Assembly (NCBI RefSeq): GCF_009674665.1
Contig: NZ_WKJD01000002.1
Coordinates: 92,188-156,187, forward strand
From: Agromyces kandeliae
GTDB lineage: Bacteria > Actinomycetota > Actinomycetes > Actinomycetales > Microbacteriaceae
Reading direction: 5' to 3'
Length of the DNA stretch: 64,000 nt
In this document: positions 34,096-42,659 of the stretch, in pieces
Position numbering within the stretch: position 1 is the stretch's first letter
Layout: every line of letters begins with the position of its first letter
The notes under the pieces: generated by a model
Database searches by the model: none
Seen by the model: the letters and a program-made list of their open reading frames with translations, nothing else
What the model was told of the DNA's origin: nothing
Made by a program: the position numbers and the translations under genes

Positions 34096-34986
34096 CTAGC
34101 GGGACGGCACCTCGGCGGGCGCCGTCGCGAGGTGCGGTGCGACCGCCCGGTCGAAGGCGGCCGCGGTGCGTGCGACGACGTCGGCGTACGGTGTCGCCCA
34201 GATGTCGGCGTTGAAGAGCTCGACCTCGATGTCGCGGTCGTACCCGGTCGCCTCGACGGCCCTCGTGAAGGCCGCGAAGTCGATGACGCCGTCGCCGGGG
34301 TAGTGGCGGGCCAGCAGCACGTCGGCGGGCAGCGGGGTCTTCCAGTCGCACACCTGGTAGCTCGCGATACGGCCCTCGAGCCCGGCGCGCGCGACCTGGT
34401 CGAGCACCTCCGGGTCCCACCAGACGTGGAACGTGTCGACCTCGACGCCGACGGTCTCCGGGGCGAACGGCGCGGCGAGGTCGAGCGCCTGCTTCAGCGT
34501 CGACACCACCGCACGGTCGGAGGCGTACATCGGGTGGAGCGGCTCGATCGAGAGCTGCACTCCCGCGGCCGCGGCATCCGGAACCAGTTCCGCCAGGGCG
34601 TCGGCCACGCGGGCCCGCGCGCCGATCAGGTCGTCCGACCCCTCGGGCAGGCCGCCCGTGACGAGCACGAGCACGGCCGTCGAGCCCGGCGCGCCCGCGC
34701 CGGCGAGCGTCGCGGTCTCCTCGATCGCGCGGCGGTTGTCGTCGATCGACGCGCGCCGCTCGGCGCCCTCGGGCATGGTGAAGAAGCCGCCGCGGCAGAG
34801 GCTCGTGAAGCGCAGCCCCGAGTCGGCCAGGCGAGCGGATGCCTCGGCGAGGCCGACCTCGGCGACGGGCTCGCGCCACAGGCCGATCGCCTGGTACCCG
34901 CCGGCGGCGGTCACGTCGAGCGCCTCCTGGAGCGACGCGTGCTTGATGGTGGCCTGGTTCAGCGACAGCCGGGGGTGCGCGCTCAT
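34096..34986 (-). CDS. Sugar phosphate isomerase/epimerase-like TIM-barrel protein
   Basis: A 296-residue xylose-isomerase-like TIM barrel. The metal-site carboxylates expected of the family are in LSIEPLHPM, VGVEVDTFHVWWD and IEVELFN. It is the last gene of an operon after a Gfo/Idh/MocA dehydrogenase and a DUF993 aldolase-like enzyme, overlapping the latter by 4 bp. Such trios act on keto-intermediates of sugar derivatives, for example isomerisation or elimination of 3-keto sugars; the exact reaction is inference. Confidence 0.85.
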   Translation of the reverse strand: MSAHPRLSLNQATIKHASLQEALDVTAAGGYQAIGLWREPVAEVGLAEASARLADSGLRFTSLCRGGFFTMPEGAERRASIDDNRRAIEETATLAGAGAPGSTAVLVLVTGGLPEGSDDLIGARARVADALAELVPDAAAAGVQLSIEPLHPMYASDRAVVSTLKQALDLAAPFAPETVGVEVDTFHVWWDPEVLDQVARAGLEGRIASYQVCDWKTPLPADVLLARHYPGDGVIDFAAFTRAVEATGYDRDIEVELFNADIWATPYADVVARTAAAFDRAVAPHLATAPAEVPSR

Positions 34987-36218
34987 GCGGGGACCGCCTC
35001 GGAGGACGGTGCCTCGACGGCGGCGTCCGCGGGAGTCGCCGACGCGGCATCCGTCACCGTCGTGTCGACGCCGTTGATCGTGAGCAGCTCGTGCCAGCGT
35101 GCGGCCGCGAGCTCGGGGCGCTCGAGGGCGCCGGAGCCGTTCGCGAGCTCGACGATGCGCGAGAGGTGCGGGAGGCTGCGCGCGGCGTGCAGGCCGCAGA
35201 CCATCTGGAACGCGGACTGGTGGCCGTTGAGCCACGACAGGAACGCGACACCGGTCTTGTAGTAGTACGTCGGTGCGGCGAAGACCTGGCGCGAGAGCTC
35301 CTCGGTCGGGCCGAGGATGCGTCGGTACTCGTCGACGTCGTCGCGGTCGAGCGCCTGGATCGCGGCCGACGCGTTCGGCGCCAGGGCCGCGAACGCGCCG
35401 AGCAAGGCGTCGGAGTGGCCCTCGTCGTCGCCCTCGATGAGCCCGACGTAGTGGAAGTCGTCACCCGTGAACATCCGCGCGCTCGCCGGGAGGCGGCGAC
35501 GCACGGCGATCTCGGCGTCGGCGTCGAGGAGGCTCATCTTCACGCCCCGGACCCGGTCGCGGTTCGCCTCGATCACCTGGAGCAGCGTGCCGGCCGCGAC
35601 CTCCGTGTCGGTCGACCCGAAGTAGCCCTCGAGCGCCGGGTCGAACGCGGTGCCGAGCCAGTGCAGCACGACCGGTGCACCCGCCTTGGAGAGCACCTCG
35701 CGGTAGACGCGTCGGTAGTCGTCGGCGTTCTGCGCGACGCGCGCGAGATGGCGGCTCGCCATGAGCACGGCGCCGGCGCCGGCGTCCTCGGCGTGGTGGA
35801 GCTGCTCCGCGTAGGCGTCGATGACCTGCTCGAGGGAGACGACCTCGTCGTCGAGGTGGTCGGTGTTCACGCCCACGACGACGCCGCCGCCCACCGACGC
35901 CGCCTCGGCGGCGCTGCGCGAGATGAGCTCGCGGGTCGCGGCGGCGTCGAGCCCCATGTTGCGCTGAGCGGTGTCCATGGCGTCGGCGACGCCGAGGCCC
36001 CACGACCAGACGTGGTGGCGGAAGGCGAGGGTCGCATCCCAGTCGATCTCCGCCGGCCGACCCGGCGTGTTGTCGGCGTGCGCCTTCGGCACGACGTGCG
36101 CGGCGGCGTACGCGACGCGCGATGCGAGCGGCTTCCGCGGCTTCGCGAACGCCGGCGGTGGCGCGAGCGGGACGGCGCGGGTCGCGCCATCCGCCCCCAG
36201 CAGCGTGAGCGTGGTCAT
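34983..36218 (-). CDS. DUF993 / dihydrodipicolinate synthase-like aldolase
   Basis: A 411-residue TIM-barrel protein longer than classical DapA (about 290). K227 in RGVKMSLLD is at the place of the Schiff-base lysine. The segments VVVGVNTDHLDD, LHWLGTAFDPALEGYFG and GDDFHYVGLIEGD are typical of DUF993. A retro-aldol or dehydration step on a keto-sugar is likely but unproven. Its ATG is 2 nt from the dehydrogenase stop and its stop overlaps the isomerase start. Confidence 0.82.
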   Translation of the reverse strand: MTTLTLLGADGATRAVPLAPPPAFAKPRKPLASRVAYAAAHVVPKAHADNTPGRPAEIDWDATLAFRHHVWSWGLGVADAMDTAQRNMGLDAAATRELISRSAAEAASVGGGVVVGVNTDHLDDEVVSLEQVIDAYAEQLHHAEDAGAGAVLMASRHLARVAQNADDYRRVYREVLSKAGAPVVLHWLGTAFDPALEGYFGSTDTEVAAGTLLQVIEANRDRVRGVKMSLLDADAEIAVRRRLPASARMFTGDDFHYVGLIEGDDEGHSDALLGAFAALAPNASAAIQALDRDDVDEYRRILGPTEELSRQVFAAPTYYYKTGVAFLSWLNGHQSAFQMVCGLHAARSLPHLSRIVELANGSGALERPELAAARWHELLTINGVDTTVTDAASATPADAAVEAPSSEAVPA

Positions 36219-36220
36219 GG

Positions 36221-37459
36221 TCAGTGCGCCCCCGTCAGCTCGCTCGTCTCGTCGGTGCCGGATGCCGCGGCGTCCGCCGGCTCGACGCCGCCGTCGAGCG
36301 CGACCTCGGGGACGTCGATGCGACGGCCCGTCCTCGACGACTCGAGGCCGAGCTCGGCGAGGAGCATGCCGCGGGCGCCCGCGAGGAAGTCGTACGCGTT
36401 CGGGGCGTCCTCGACCACGTGGCGGATGAAGTCCTCCCACTGGGTCTTGAAGCCGTTCTCGAACTCCTCGGTGGTGGGCACCTCGATCCAGTCCTGCGCG
36501 TAGTCGTGCTCGTCGGCGAGGTCGGGGTTCCACACGGGCTTCGGGGTCGCGTTGCGCGGCTGGATCTTGCAGCCGAACAGGCCGACCACGGCCGAGCCGA
36601 GCGTGCCGTCGACCTGGAACTCGACGAGCTCGTCGCGGTTGACGCGCGTGGTCCAGCTGGAGTTGAGCTGCGCGGTCACGCCGCCCTCGAGTTCGAAGAT
36701 CGCGTACGCGGCGTCATCCGCCGTCGCGGTGTACCGCTCGCCCTTCTCGTCGACGCGCTCGGCGATCTCGGTGACCGCCTTCGCGTAGACGGACTCGACG
36801 CGGCCGAAGGTGTTCTCGAGCACGTAGTTCCAGTGCGGGAACATGTCGACGATGATGCCGCCGCCGTCCTCGGCGCGGTAGTTCCAGCTCGGGCGCTGCG
36901 ACGGGTGCCAGTCGCCCTCGAAGACCCAGTAGCCGAATTCGCCCCGGACGCTGAGGATCTTGCCGAAGAACCCCGAGTCGACGAGGCGCTTGAGCTTCTG
37001 CAGGCCCGGGAGGTAGAGCTTGTCGTGCACGACGCCGTTCTTGACGCCGGCGTCCTGGGCGAGGCGGGCGAGCTCGAGCGCCTCGGCGTAGCTCTCGGCG
37101 GTCGGCTTCTCGGTGTAGATCGCCTTGCCCGCTGCGATCGCCTTGGTGATCGCCTTCGCGCGGGCCTTGGTCACGAGGAAGTCCGCGTACACCTGCCAGC
37201 GGTCGTCGGCGAGGGCCTCGTCGAGGTCGGTCGTGAAGTGCTCGATGCCGTGCTTCGCGGCGAGTTCGGCGAGCTTCTTCTCGCTGCGGCCGACCAGGAT
37301 CGGCTCGACCTGGACGCGGGTCTCGCCGTCGGCGAGGAGCACGCCGCCCTGCTCGCGGATCGCGAGGATCGAGCGCACGAGGTGCTGGCGGTACCCCATG
37401 CGGCCGGAAACGCCGTTCATGATGATGCCGATGGTCTGCGGGGTGGTCTCGTCTGCCAC
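36221..37459 (-). CDS. Gfo/Idh/MocA-family dehydrogenase
   Basis: A 412-residue NAD(P)-dependent oxidoreductase. The N-terminal Rossmann domain is atypical (GIIMNGVSGRMGYRQHL), followed by the family motif YTEKPTAES and a C-terminal alpha/beta substrate domain. It probably oxidises a sugar or glycoside hydroxyl. First gene of the operon, with GAGGAACC upstream and its own promoter plus LacI operator at 37528-37574. The acidic C-terminal tail is dispensable-looking. Confidence 0.87.
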   Translation of the reverse strand: MADETTPQTIGIIMNGVSGRMGYRQHLVRSILAIREQGGVLLADGETRVQVEPILVGRSEKKLAELAAKHGIEHFTTDLDEALADDRWQVYADFLVTKARAKAITKAIAAGKAIYTEKPTAESYAEALELARLAQDAGVKNGVVHDKLYLPGLQKLKRLVDSGFFGKILSVRGEFGYWVFEGDWHPSQRPSWNYRAEDGGGIIVDMFPHWNYVLENTFGRVESVYAKAVTEIAERVDEKGERYTATADDAAYAIFELEGGVTAQLNSSWTTRVNRDELVEFQVDGTLGSAVVGLFGCKIQPRNATPKPVWNPDLADEHDYAQDWIEVPTTEEFENGFKTQWEDFIRHVVEDAPNAYDFLAGARGMLLAELGLESSRTGRRIDVPEVALDGGVEPADAAASGTDETSELTGAH

Positions 37460-37527
37460 GGTGGTTCCTCTTCGGTGCCGGGAGCGGGAGACGGGCCGGG
37501 ACCTGGTGCCGGCCGCCGCGCCGCTGC

Positions 37528-37574
37528 GGGAAAGCGTTTACCCGAGTGTAGGACACCGTGGCGCGCTCGCGCAA
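37528..37574 (-). promoter_or_regulatory. Promoter and LacI operator of the dehydrogenase-aldolase operon
   Basis: On the minus strand, TTGCGC (37574-37569) and TACACT (37550-37545) are 18 nt apart. The operator GGGTAAACGCTTTCCC (37543-37528) follows one base after the -10, so a repressor would cover the transcription start. It fits the five-site consensus GGGNNARCGCTTTCCC. Confidence 0.75.
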
Positions 37575-37595
37575 CACCCGGGCGTGCCGATCGGC

Positions 37596-37674
37596 CGACG
37601 GGAGGAGGTTCCGGTCGATGCCACGGCGTGTCGTCGGCGACACGCCGAGCGCGGCCGGGAACTTCCTCCCGACG
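37596..37674. repeat. Palindromic repeat element, copy B
   Basis: This 79-bp element has 17-nt termini that pair at 15 positions (CGACGGGAGGAGGTTCC and the complement of CGTCGGGAGGAAGTTCC). Inside, GGCGTGTCG (37625-37633) and CGACACGCC (37638-37646) form a perfect nested hairpin. It lies downstream of the LacI gene and may end its transcript. Confidence 0.6.
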
Positions 37675-37734
37675 GGCGCGCGGGTCCTGAGTCAGGGGCC
37701 CCGGGTCCGGCGGTCAGGGTGGGGGGATGCCGCG

Positions 37735-38778
37735 TCAGCGGCGGCGCGGCGTCGACTCGCGCAGCACGACCTCGGTGTGCACCGGGCTGTCGTCGACCGC
37801 GCCGACCTCGTCGAGCGCGAGTCGGAGCGCGCGGCGGCCGACCTCCTCGAGCGGGATCCGGACGGTCGTGAGGGGCGGGGTGACGTCGCGCACGGTGGGG
37901 ATGTCGTCGAAGCCGGCGACCGCGACATCCGTGCCCGGGGTCAGGCCGGCGTCGCGGATGGCCGACATCGCGCCGACGGCCATGACGTCGTTTCCGGCGA
38001 AGACGAGCTCGATGCCGTCGAGGCCCTGCTCGATGAGCTGCGCCATGCCCTCGTAGCCGCCGTCGCGCGTGAAGGCGGCGCGGACGATGCGATCGAACGT
38101 GCCGCCGCCCGCCTCGAGGCCGGCGCGGAAGCCGGCGAGGCGCTCGTCGGCGGTGCGGATGCCCTCGGCGCCGGTGACCGCGGCGAAGCGCCGGTAGCCG
38201 AGGCCGATGAGCTCGCGCGCGAGGGCCTCGGCGCCGGCGCGGTTGTCGAGCTGCACGGCGCGGAACGCCCCGGTCGCGCTGCTCACGAATGCGACGCGTC
38301 CGCCGTTGGACTCGAACGCGCGCAGCTCGGCTTCGAGGGCGTCGTTGTTGGGGTCGCCCTCGCGACGCGACGCGGCGAGGATCATGACGCGCGGCCGCTG
38401 GCCGCGGAGCGTGCGGACGAGGTCGAGCTCGCGCTCCGTGTCGCGCTCGGTCGCGGCCATGGTGACGATGAGCCGCTCGCGGTCGGCCTCGCGGACGACG
38501 CCCGCCGCCATCTGCGAGAAGTAGGGGTCGGCGATGTCGGCGACCAGGAGCGCGACGGTCGTCGTGGTGCCGCGGGCGACCGCCTGCGCGGACAGGTTGG
38601 GGGAGTAGTCGAGCTTCGCGGCGGCCGCGAGCACGCGCTGGCGGTACTCCTCGTTGACCTTGCGCGTGCTGCCGTTCAGCGATCGGGATGCGGTGGCCAG
38701 GGACACGCCGGCCTCGCGGGCGACGTCGTGCAGCGTCGCGGGGGCGGTGCGCCGGGTCTCGACGGCGTCGTCGGTCAT
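37735..38778 (-). CDS. LacI-family repressor, likely master of the AGCGCTTTCCC regulon
   Basis: A 347-residue LacI protein: helix-turn-helix TLHDVAREAGVSLATASRSLNG (residues 15-36), hinge helix LSAQAVARG, then a full effector-binding domain with the usual dimer and ligand motifs (FAGNDVMAVGA, VAGFDDIPTVRDVTPPLTTV). GGAGG lies 4 nt before the ATG. It sits between two GGGNNARCGCTTTCCC sites (37528, 38904), the best reason to assign it those operators. The inducer is unknown and is probably a glycoside-derived sugar. Confidence 0.9.
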   Translation of the reverse strand: MTDDAVETRRTAPATLHDVAREAGVSLATASRSLNGSTRKVNEEYRQRVLAAAAKLDYSPNLSAQAVARGTTTTVALLVADIADPYFSQMAAGVVREADRERLIVTMAATERDTERELDLVRTLRGQRPRVMILAASRREGDPNNDALEAELRAFESNGGRVAFVSSATGAFRAVQLDNRAGAEALARELIGLGYRRFAAVTGAEGIRTADERLAGFRAGLEAGGGTFDRIVRAAFTRDGGYEGMAQLIEQGLDGIELVFAGNDVMAVGAMSAIRDAGLTPGTDVAVAGFDDIPTVRDVTPPLTTVRIPLEEVGRRALRLALDEVGAVDDSPVHTEVVLRESTPRRR

Positions 38779-38894
38779 GCGTCCTCCGTATCCGTGAGCC
38801 ACTCTCGCGAGGCTCTGGCAGGCGCCCAATGGTATCGCCGGGGGCGACGGATGCTGCGGCGTCGCGGCCGCGGGGCGCCCGGATGACGCAATGC

Positions 38895-38919
38895 TACCGT
38901 AGTGAGATAGCGCTTTCCC
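38895..38919 (+). promoter_or_regulatory. -10 and LacI operator before Gfo/Idh/MocA gene
   Basis: TACCGT (38895-38900) is a likely -10. GAGATAGCGCTTTCCC (38904-38919) follows after 3 nt and fits the shared LacI consensus. No good -35 is visible. Confidence 0.65.
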
Positions 38920-38961
38920 GAATCGTTCTGGCGGAAGGCACGACCAGCGAGCGGAGCAGCG

Positions 38962-40311
38962 ATGGCGCAGCGGGAACGGTACGGACTCATCGGCGCGGGC
39001 AGCCGTGCCGGCATGTACATCGGCGCGATGAGCGGCACCGTGCTCGGCGCCGAGCGCGTGCCCGACGTCGCCGAACTCGTCGCGTGGTCCGACGTGAACC
39101 CGGGCCGCCTCGACGTCTACGAGCGCGAGGTGGTCGCCGCGGGGCATCCGTCACCCGCCCGCTGGGCCGTGGGCGACCTCGAGCGGATGATCGCCGACGA
39201 GCGGCTCGACCGGGTCGTCATCACGACGCCGGACTTCACGCACGCCGACTACATCGTGCGCGCGCTGCGCGCCGGCGCCGACGTCGTCGTCGAGAAGCCC
39301 CTGACGATCGACGCGGCGAGCGTGCGACGCATCGGGGCCGCGATCGCCGAGACCGGCCGCGAGGTCATCACGACGTTCAACTACCGCTACAGCCCGCGCA
39401 ACTCCACGCTGCGGCGCGTGATCGCCGAGGGCCGCATCGGGACGGTCACGAGCGTGCACTTCGAGTGGGCGCTCGACACCGTGCACGGCGCCGACTACTT
39501 CCGCCGCTGGCACCGCGACAAGGCCAACTCCGGCGGCCTGTTCATCCACAAGGCCTCGCACCACTTCGACCTCGTCAACTGGTGGATCGGCGCCGAGCCG
39601 GTGCGCGTGTTCGCGAGCGGCGGCCTGCGGTTCTACGGCGCCGAGAACGCCGCAGCGCGGGGGCTCGGCAGCCGACCGGCACGGGGCACCGGCGCCGGCC
39701 CGGCGGGCGGGCCGTTCGCGCTCGACCTCGCCGCCGACGCGCGCCTGAAGGAGCTCTACCTCGACCAGGAGCACCACGACGGCTACCTCCGCGATCGCGA
39801 CGTGTTCGACCCGGGCATCACGATCGAGGACAACCTGGCCGCGCTCGTCGACTACGACTCCGGCGCGACGCTCAGCTACTCGCTGAACGCGCACGCCCCG
39901 TGGGAGGGGTACCGCGTCACGGTCAACGGCACCGAGGGGCGCGCCGAGCTGGAGGTCGTCGAGCGCGGCGCCGTCCTCATCGGGGAGGACGGCCGCGTCG
40001 TCGTCGACCCGAGCATGCACCCCGACCACTCGGCCGTCGACGAGGTCCGACCCGACAGCGAGCGGCTGGTGCTGCAGCGGCACTGGGAGGGCGCCGAGGT
40101 GGTGCCGATCCCGGAGGGCGTCGGGAGCCACGGCGGCGGCGACGCCTACCTGCTGCAGCACCTCTTCGACCGGGTGACGGATGACGCGCCCCTCTGTCGC
40201 GTCGCCGGCTACGCCGACGGCGTGCGTGCGGTCTCGGTCGGCATCGCCGGGAACCGGTCGCTCGAGACCGGCGCGCCGGTGCGCATCGCGGACCTCGACC
40301 TGGGCGTCTGA
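38962..40311 (+). CDS. Gfo/Idh/MocA-family dehydrogenase
   Basis: A 449-residue oxidoreductase with the nucleotide-binding motif YGLIGAGSRAGMY and VVEKPLT, and a C-terminal domain with FIHKASHHFDLVNWW, where the conserved His/Lys act in hydride transfer. It is longer than the family norm of 330-390 because of an insert around 225-265 (RGLGSRPARGTGAGPAGGP). Such enzymes oxidise or reduce sugar carbons, often C3 of glycosides. It is alone on its strand, divergent from the LacI gene. Confidence 0.88.
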   Translation: MAQRERYGLIGAGSRAGMYIGAMSGTVLGAERVPDVAELVAWSDVNPGRLDVYEREVVAAGHPSPARWAVGDLERMIADERLDRVVITTPDFTHADYIVRALRAGADVVVEKPLTIDAASVRRIGAAIAETGREVITTFNYRYSPRNSTLRRVIAEGRIGTVTSVHFEWALDTVHGADYFRRWHRDKANSGGLFIHKASHHFDLVNWWIGAEPVRVFASGGLRFYGAENAAARGLGSRPARGTGAGPAGGPFALDLAADARLKELYLDQEHHDGYLRDRDVFDPGITIEDNLAALVDYDSGATLSYSLNAHAPWEGYRVTVNGTEGRAELEVVERGAVLIGEDGRVVVDPSMHPDHSAVDEVRPDSERLVLQRHWEGAEVVPIPEGVGSHGGGDAYLLQHLFDRVTDDAPLCRVAGYADGVRAVSVGIAGNRSLETGAPVRIADLDLGV

Positions 40312-40336
40312 GGCGCCGCCCGCGGCATCCGCTCGT

Positions 40337-40356
40337 CCCTCGGGCCGTCGCGAGGG
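40337..40356 (+). terminator. Hairpin after dehydrogenase gene
   Basis: CCCTCG (40337-40342) pairs with CGAGGG (40351-40356) across 8 nt, 26 nt after the stop. A modest stem with no T-tract. Confidence 0.4.
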
Positions 40357-40411
40357 CTCGTGGGGCTTAGTACCCGAGCGGATGCCCCGGGGTGCTGGGA
40401 TCATCGCGACC

Positions 40412-41473
40412 ATGAGCGATCCGACGAGCGCGCCTCCGGGCTGGTACGACGACGGGCGCGGACAGCAGCGGTACTGGGACGGGACGCAGTGGACCGAGCA
40501 CACGGCGCCGCTGCCGGGTGCACAGGATGCGACGCGGCCCTACGACAGCGCGGCACTCGGGGCGGACTCGTCGCCCGGCTCCTCGCCGTATGCGGAGACG
40601 ACGCCGTTCGCGGGCCTGCCGACGAGCGGTCCCGCCGCAGCAGGTGGCGCTCCGCCGGCGGACCACCCGGGCTACGCGGCCTACGGCGGTGCCCCCGGTG
40701 CCCCCGGCGTGCCGCCCGAGCCCGGCGGACCCAACGTCCTCGGCATCGTCGCACTCGTGATCGCGGCGATCGGGTTCGTCTTCGCGTGCATCCCCTTCGT
40801 GCAGGTCGTGGGGCTCATCCTCCTGCCGATCGCGTTCGTGCTCGCCATCATCGCCCTGTTCCTCAAGGGCCGGAAGTGGCCGGCCATCACGGGCCTGATC
40901 CTCTCGGTCGTCGGCGGGATCATCGGGACGATCGTGTTCGCGGTCGCCGCGCTCGGCGTGTTCGGGCAGATCGTCGACTCGGGAGTGATCCAGGACGAGA
41001 TCGACCGCCAGCTCGAGGAGGAGTTCGGCGAGCCCACCGGACCCGCGAGCGAGGAGCCCGGCGAGGAGGCCGGCGAGGGCCAGGTGCTCGAGTTCGGCCA
41101 GACCATGGTGTGGAGCAACGGCGTCTCGATGACGGTCTCGGGGCCCGAGCCGTTCACGCCGTCCGACATCTCGGCGGGCGACGACCAGGCCGTGAACCTC
41201 GTCTTCACGCTCACGATCCAGAACGACTCGGGCGAGAACGTGCAGCCGGTCGTGTTCTCGCAGCTCTCGTCGGGCGGCACGGAGGCGTCCCGGATCTTCG
41301 ACGTCGGCGCCGAGGGGGGTCAGGTCGGCATCCCGCCGACCACGGCGATCCTGCCGGGCTCGTCGATCACGTGGAACGAGGCGTGGTCGGTCGCCGATCC
41401 CGATTCGCTCACGATGCAGACGGCACCGTCGTTCGAGTACGAGGACGTGATCTTCACGAACGTGCCGCGGTAG
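40412..41473 (+). CDS. Membrane protein with DUF2510, DUF4190 and DUF4352-like domains
   Basis: A 353-residue protein. Residues 8-32 are a DUF2510 motif (PPGWYDDGRGQQRYWDGTQW). A Pro/Ala/Gly linker leads to two to three membrane helices (about 108-185, DUF4190-like). An acidic linker (EEPGEEAGEG) is followed by an extracellular immunoglobulin-like DUF4352 domain (about 225-353). Function is unknown; the extracellular domain may bind a ligand or surface partner. GATCAT 7 nt before the ATG suggests a leaderless start. Confidence 0.8.
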   Translation: MSDPTSAPPGWYDDGRGQQRYWDGTQWTEHTAPLPGAQDATRPYDSAALGADSSPGSSPYAETTPFAGLPTSGPAAAGGAPPADHPGYAAYGGAPGAPGVPPEPGGPNVLGIVALVIAAIGFVFACIPFVQVVGLILLPIAFVLAIIALFLKGRKWPAITGLILSVVGGIIGTIVFAVAALGVFGQIVDSGVIQDEIDRQLEEEFGEPTGPASEEPGEEAGEGQVLEFGQTMVWSNGVSMTVSGPEPFTPSDISAGDDQAVNLVFTLTIQNDSGENVQPVVFSQLSSGGTEASRIFDVGAEGGQVGIPPTTAILPGSSITWNEAWSVADPDSLTMQTAPSFEYEDVIFTNVPR

Positions 41474-41481
41474 GCGGGCGA

Positions 41482-42651
41482 TCAGCTGCCGTCGATCGCG
41501 GGCGCGCCCCTCGGGTAGGCGAGCAGCATCGCGCCCGACGCGACCCAGACGACGCCGATCGCGACGATGAGCGCCTCGGCGCCGACCCCTGCCGCCAGTC
41601 CGGCCACGGCCGCGCCCGCTGCGGCGGCGGCCGCGCGGAGGCCCGCGCCGACCGTGAACACCTGCGACCGCAGGGCGGGCGGGCTCTGCTGCTTGCGGAT
41701 GAGGAGCATGGCTGCCGCGCTCGGCGCGGTGAAGAGGCCCGAGGCGCCGATCGCGGCGATCGCCCACGCCGGGCCGAGGTCGAACGCGGCGACGACCGTG
41801 CAGAGGCCGGTCGCGGCGAAGCCCCACCCCATGACCCACTCCGGTGAGCGACGCGGCGGGCGGCGCGAGTTCCACAGCGCGCCGACCAGCCCGCCGACCG
41901 CGAACGACGTGACGATGATCGCGCCCTCGCCCGCGTCGCCGCTGCGGGCGACCGAGAGCGCGACCGCGGCGATCGCGAGCCCGCCCGACCCGAACTGGCT
42001 GAGCGTGCCGCTCCAGGTGATCACGGCCAGGGGGCGGTGCGTGGCGATGTGCCGGAATCCGGCGGCGATCGTCCCGAGGAACGACGGTCGGTCGTGGGCG
42101 GATGCCGCGGCCGGGCGCAGCCGCAGCGGGATCGTGCCGATCGCGCCCGCGAGCGCGCTCGCCGCCATGACGATCGTCGCGATGCGCGCCGACCCGAGGG
42201 CAGCGGCCGCGGCGACCACGGCAGGTCCGGCGACCGCGCCGAGGTTGTAGGCGAGCGCGTCGATCGCGTACGCGCGCCGCTCGTCGGGGATGCCCTCGGT
42301 GACGAAGCTCGACAGGCCGCCGAAGACGAACGGGGTGACGGTGCCCGCGGCGACGAGCGCGATCGCGACGGCCCACGCCGGAACCGGGCCGAGGAAGGCG
42401 GCGAACGCGTACGCGGCCGCGATCACGAGGCCCGCGCCGGCGACGAGCGCACCCGGGCGGCGGCTCCGGTCGAGCATCGCGCCGGCGATCGGGGCCGCGA
42501 CGATGCTCGGGCCGAGGGCGGCGGATGCCAGGAGGCCGCCGACCGCGACGCCGACACCCTGCTCGACCGCGAGCACGGGGATGGCGATCGTGATGCCGCC
42601 GACCGCGAGTCGCGGCGGGGTCGCGGCGACGAGGTAGGTGGCGACGCCCAC
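41482..42651 (-). CDS. MFS transporter
   Basis: A 389-residue major-facilitator protein with about 12 helices. The segment AGAMLDRSRRPGALVAGAG matches the conserved loop 2-3 region. The GTG start at 42651 lies 8 nt after the aldehyde dehydrogenase stop, so it belongs to the hexuronate operon. It may import a uronic or aldaric acid or export a by-product; the sequence resembles drug/siderophore exporters more than known hexuronate importers. The start codon is uncertain. Confidence 0.8.
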   Translation of the reverse strand: MGVATYLVAATPPRLAVGGITIAIPVLAVEQGVGVAVGGLLASAALGPSIVAAPIAGAMLDRSRRPGALVAGAGLVIAAAYAFAAFLGPVPAWAVAIALVAAGTVTPFVFGGLSSFVTEGIPDERRAYAIDALAYNLGAVAGPAVVAAAAALGSARIATIVMAASALAGAIGTIPLRLRPAAASAHDRPSFLGTIAAGFRHIATHRPLAVITWSGTLSQFGSGGLAIAAVALSVARSGDAGEGAIIVTSFAVGGLVGALWNSRRPPRRSPEWVMGWGFAATGLCTVVAAFDLGPAWAIAAIGASGLFTAPSAAAMLLIRKQQSPPALRSQVFTVGAGLRAAAAAAGAAVAGLAAGVGAEALIVAIGVVWVASGAMLLAYPRGAPAIDGS

Positions 42652-42659
42652 TCGGCGGC

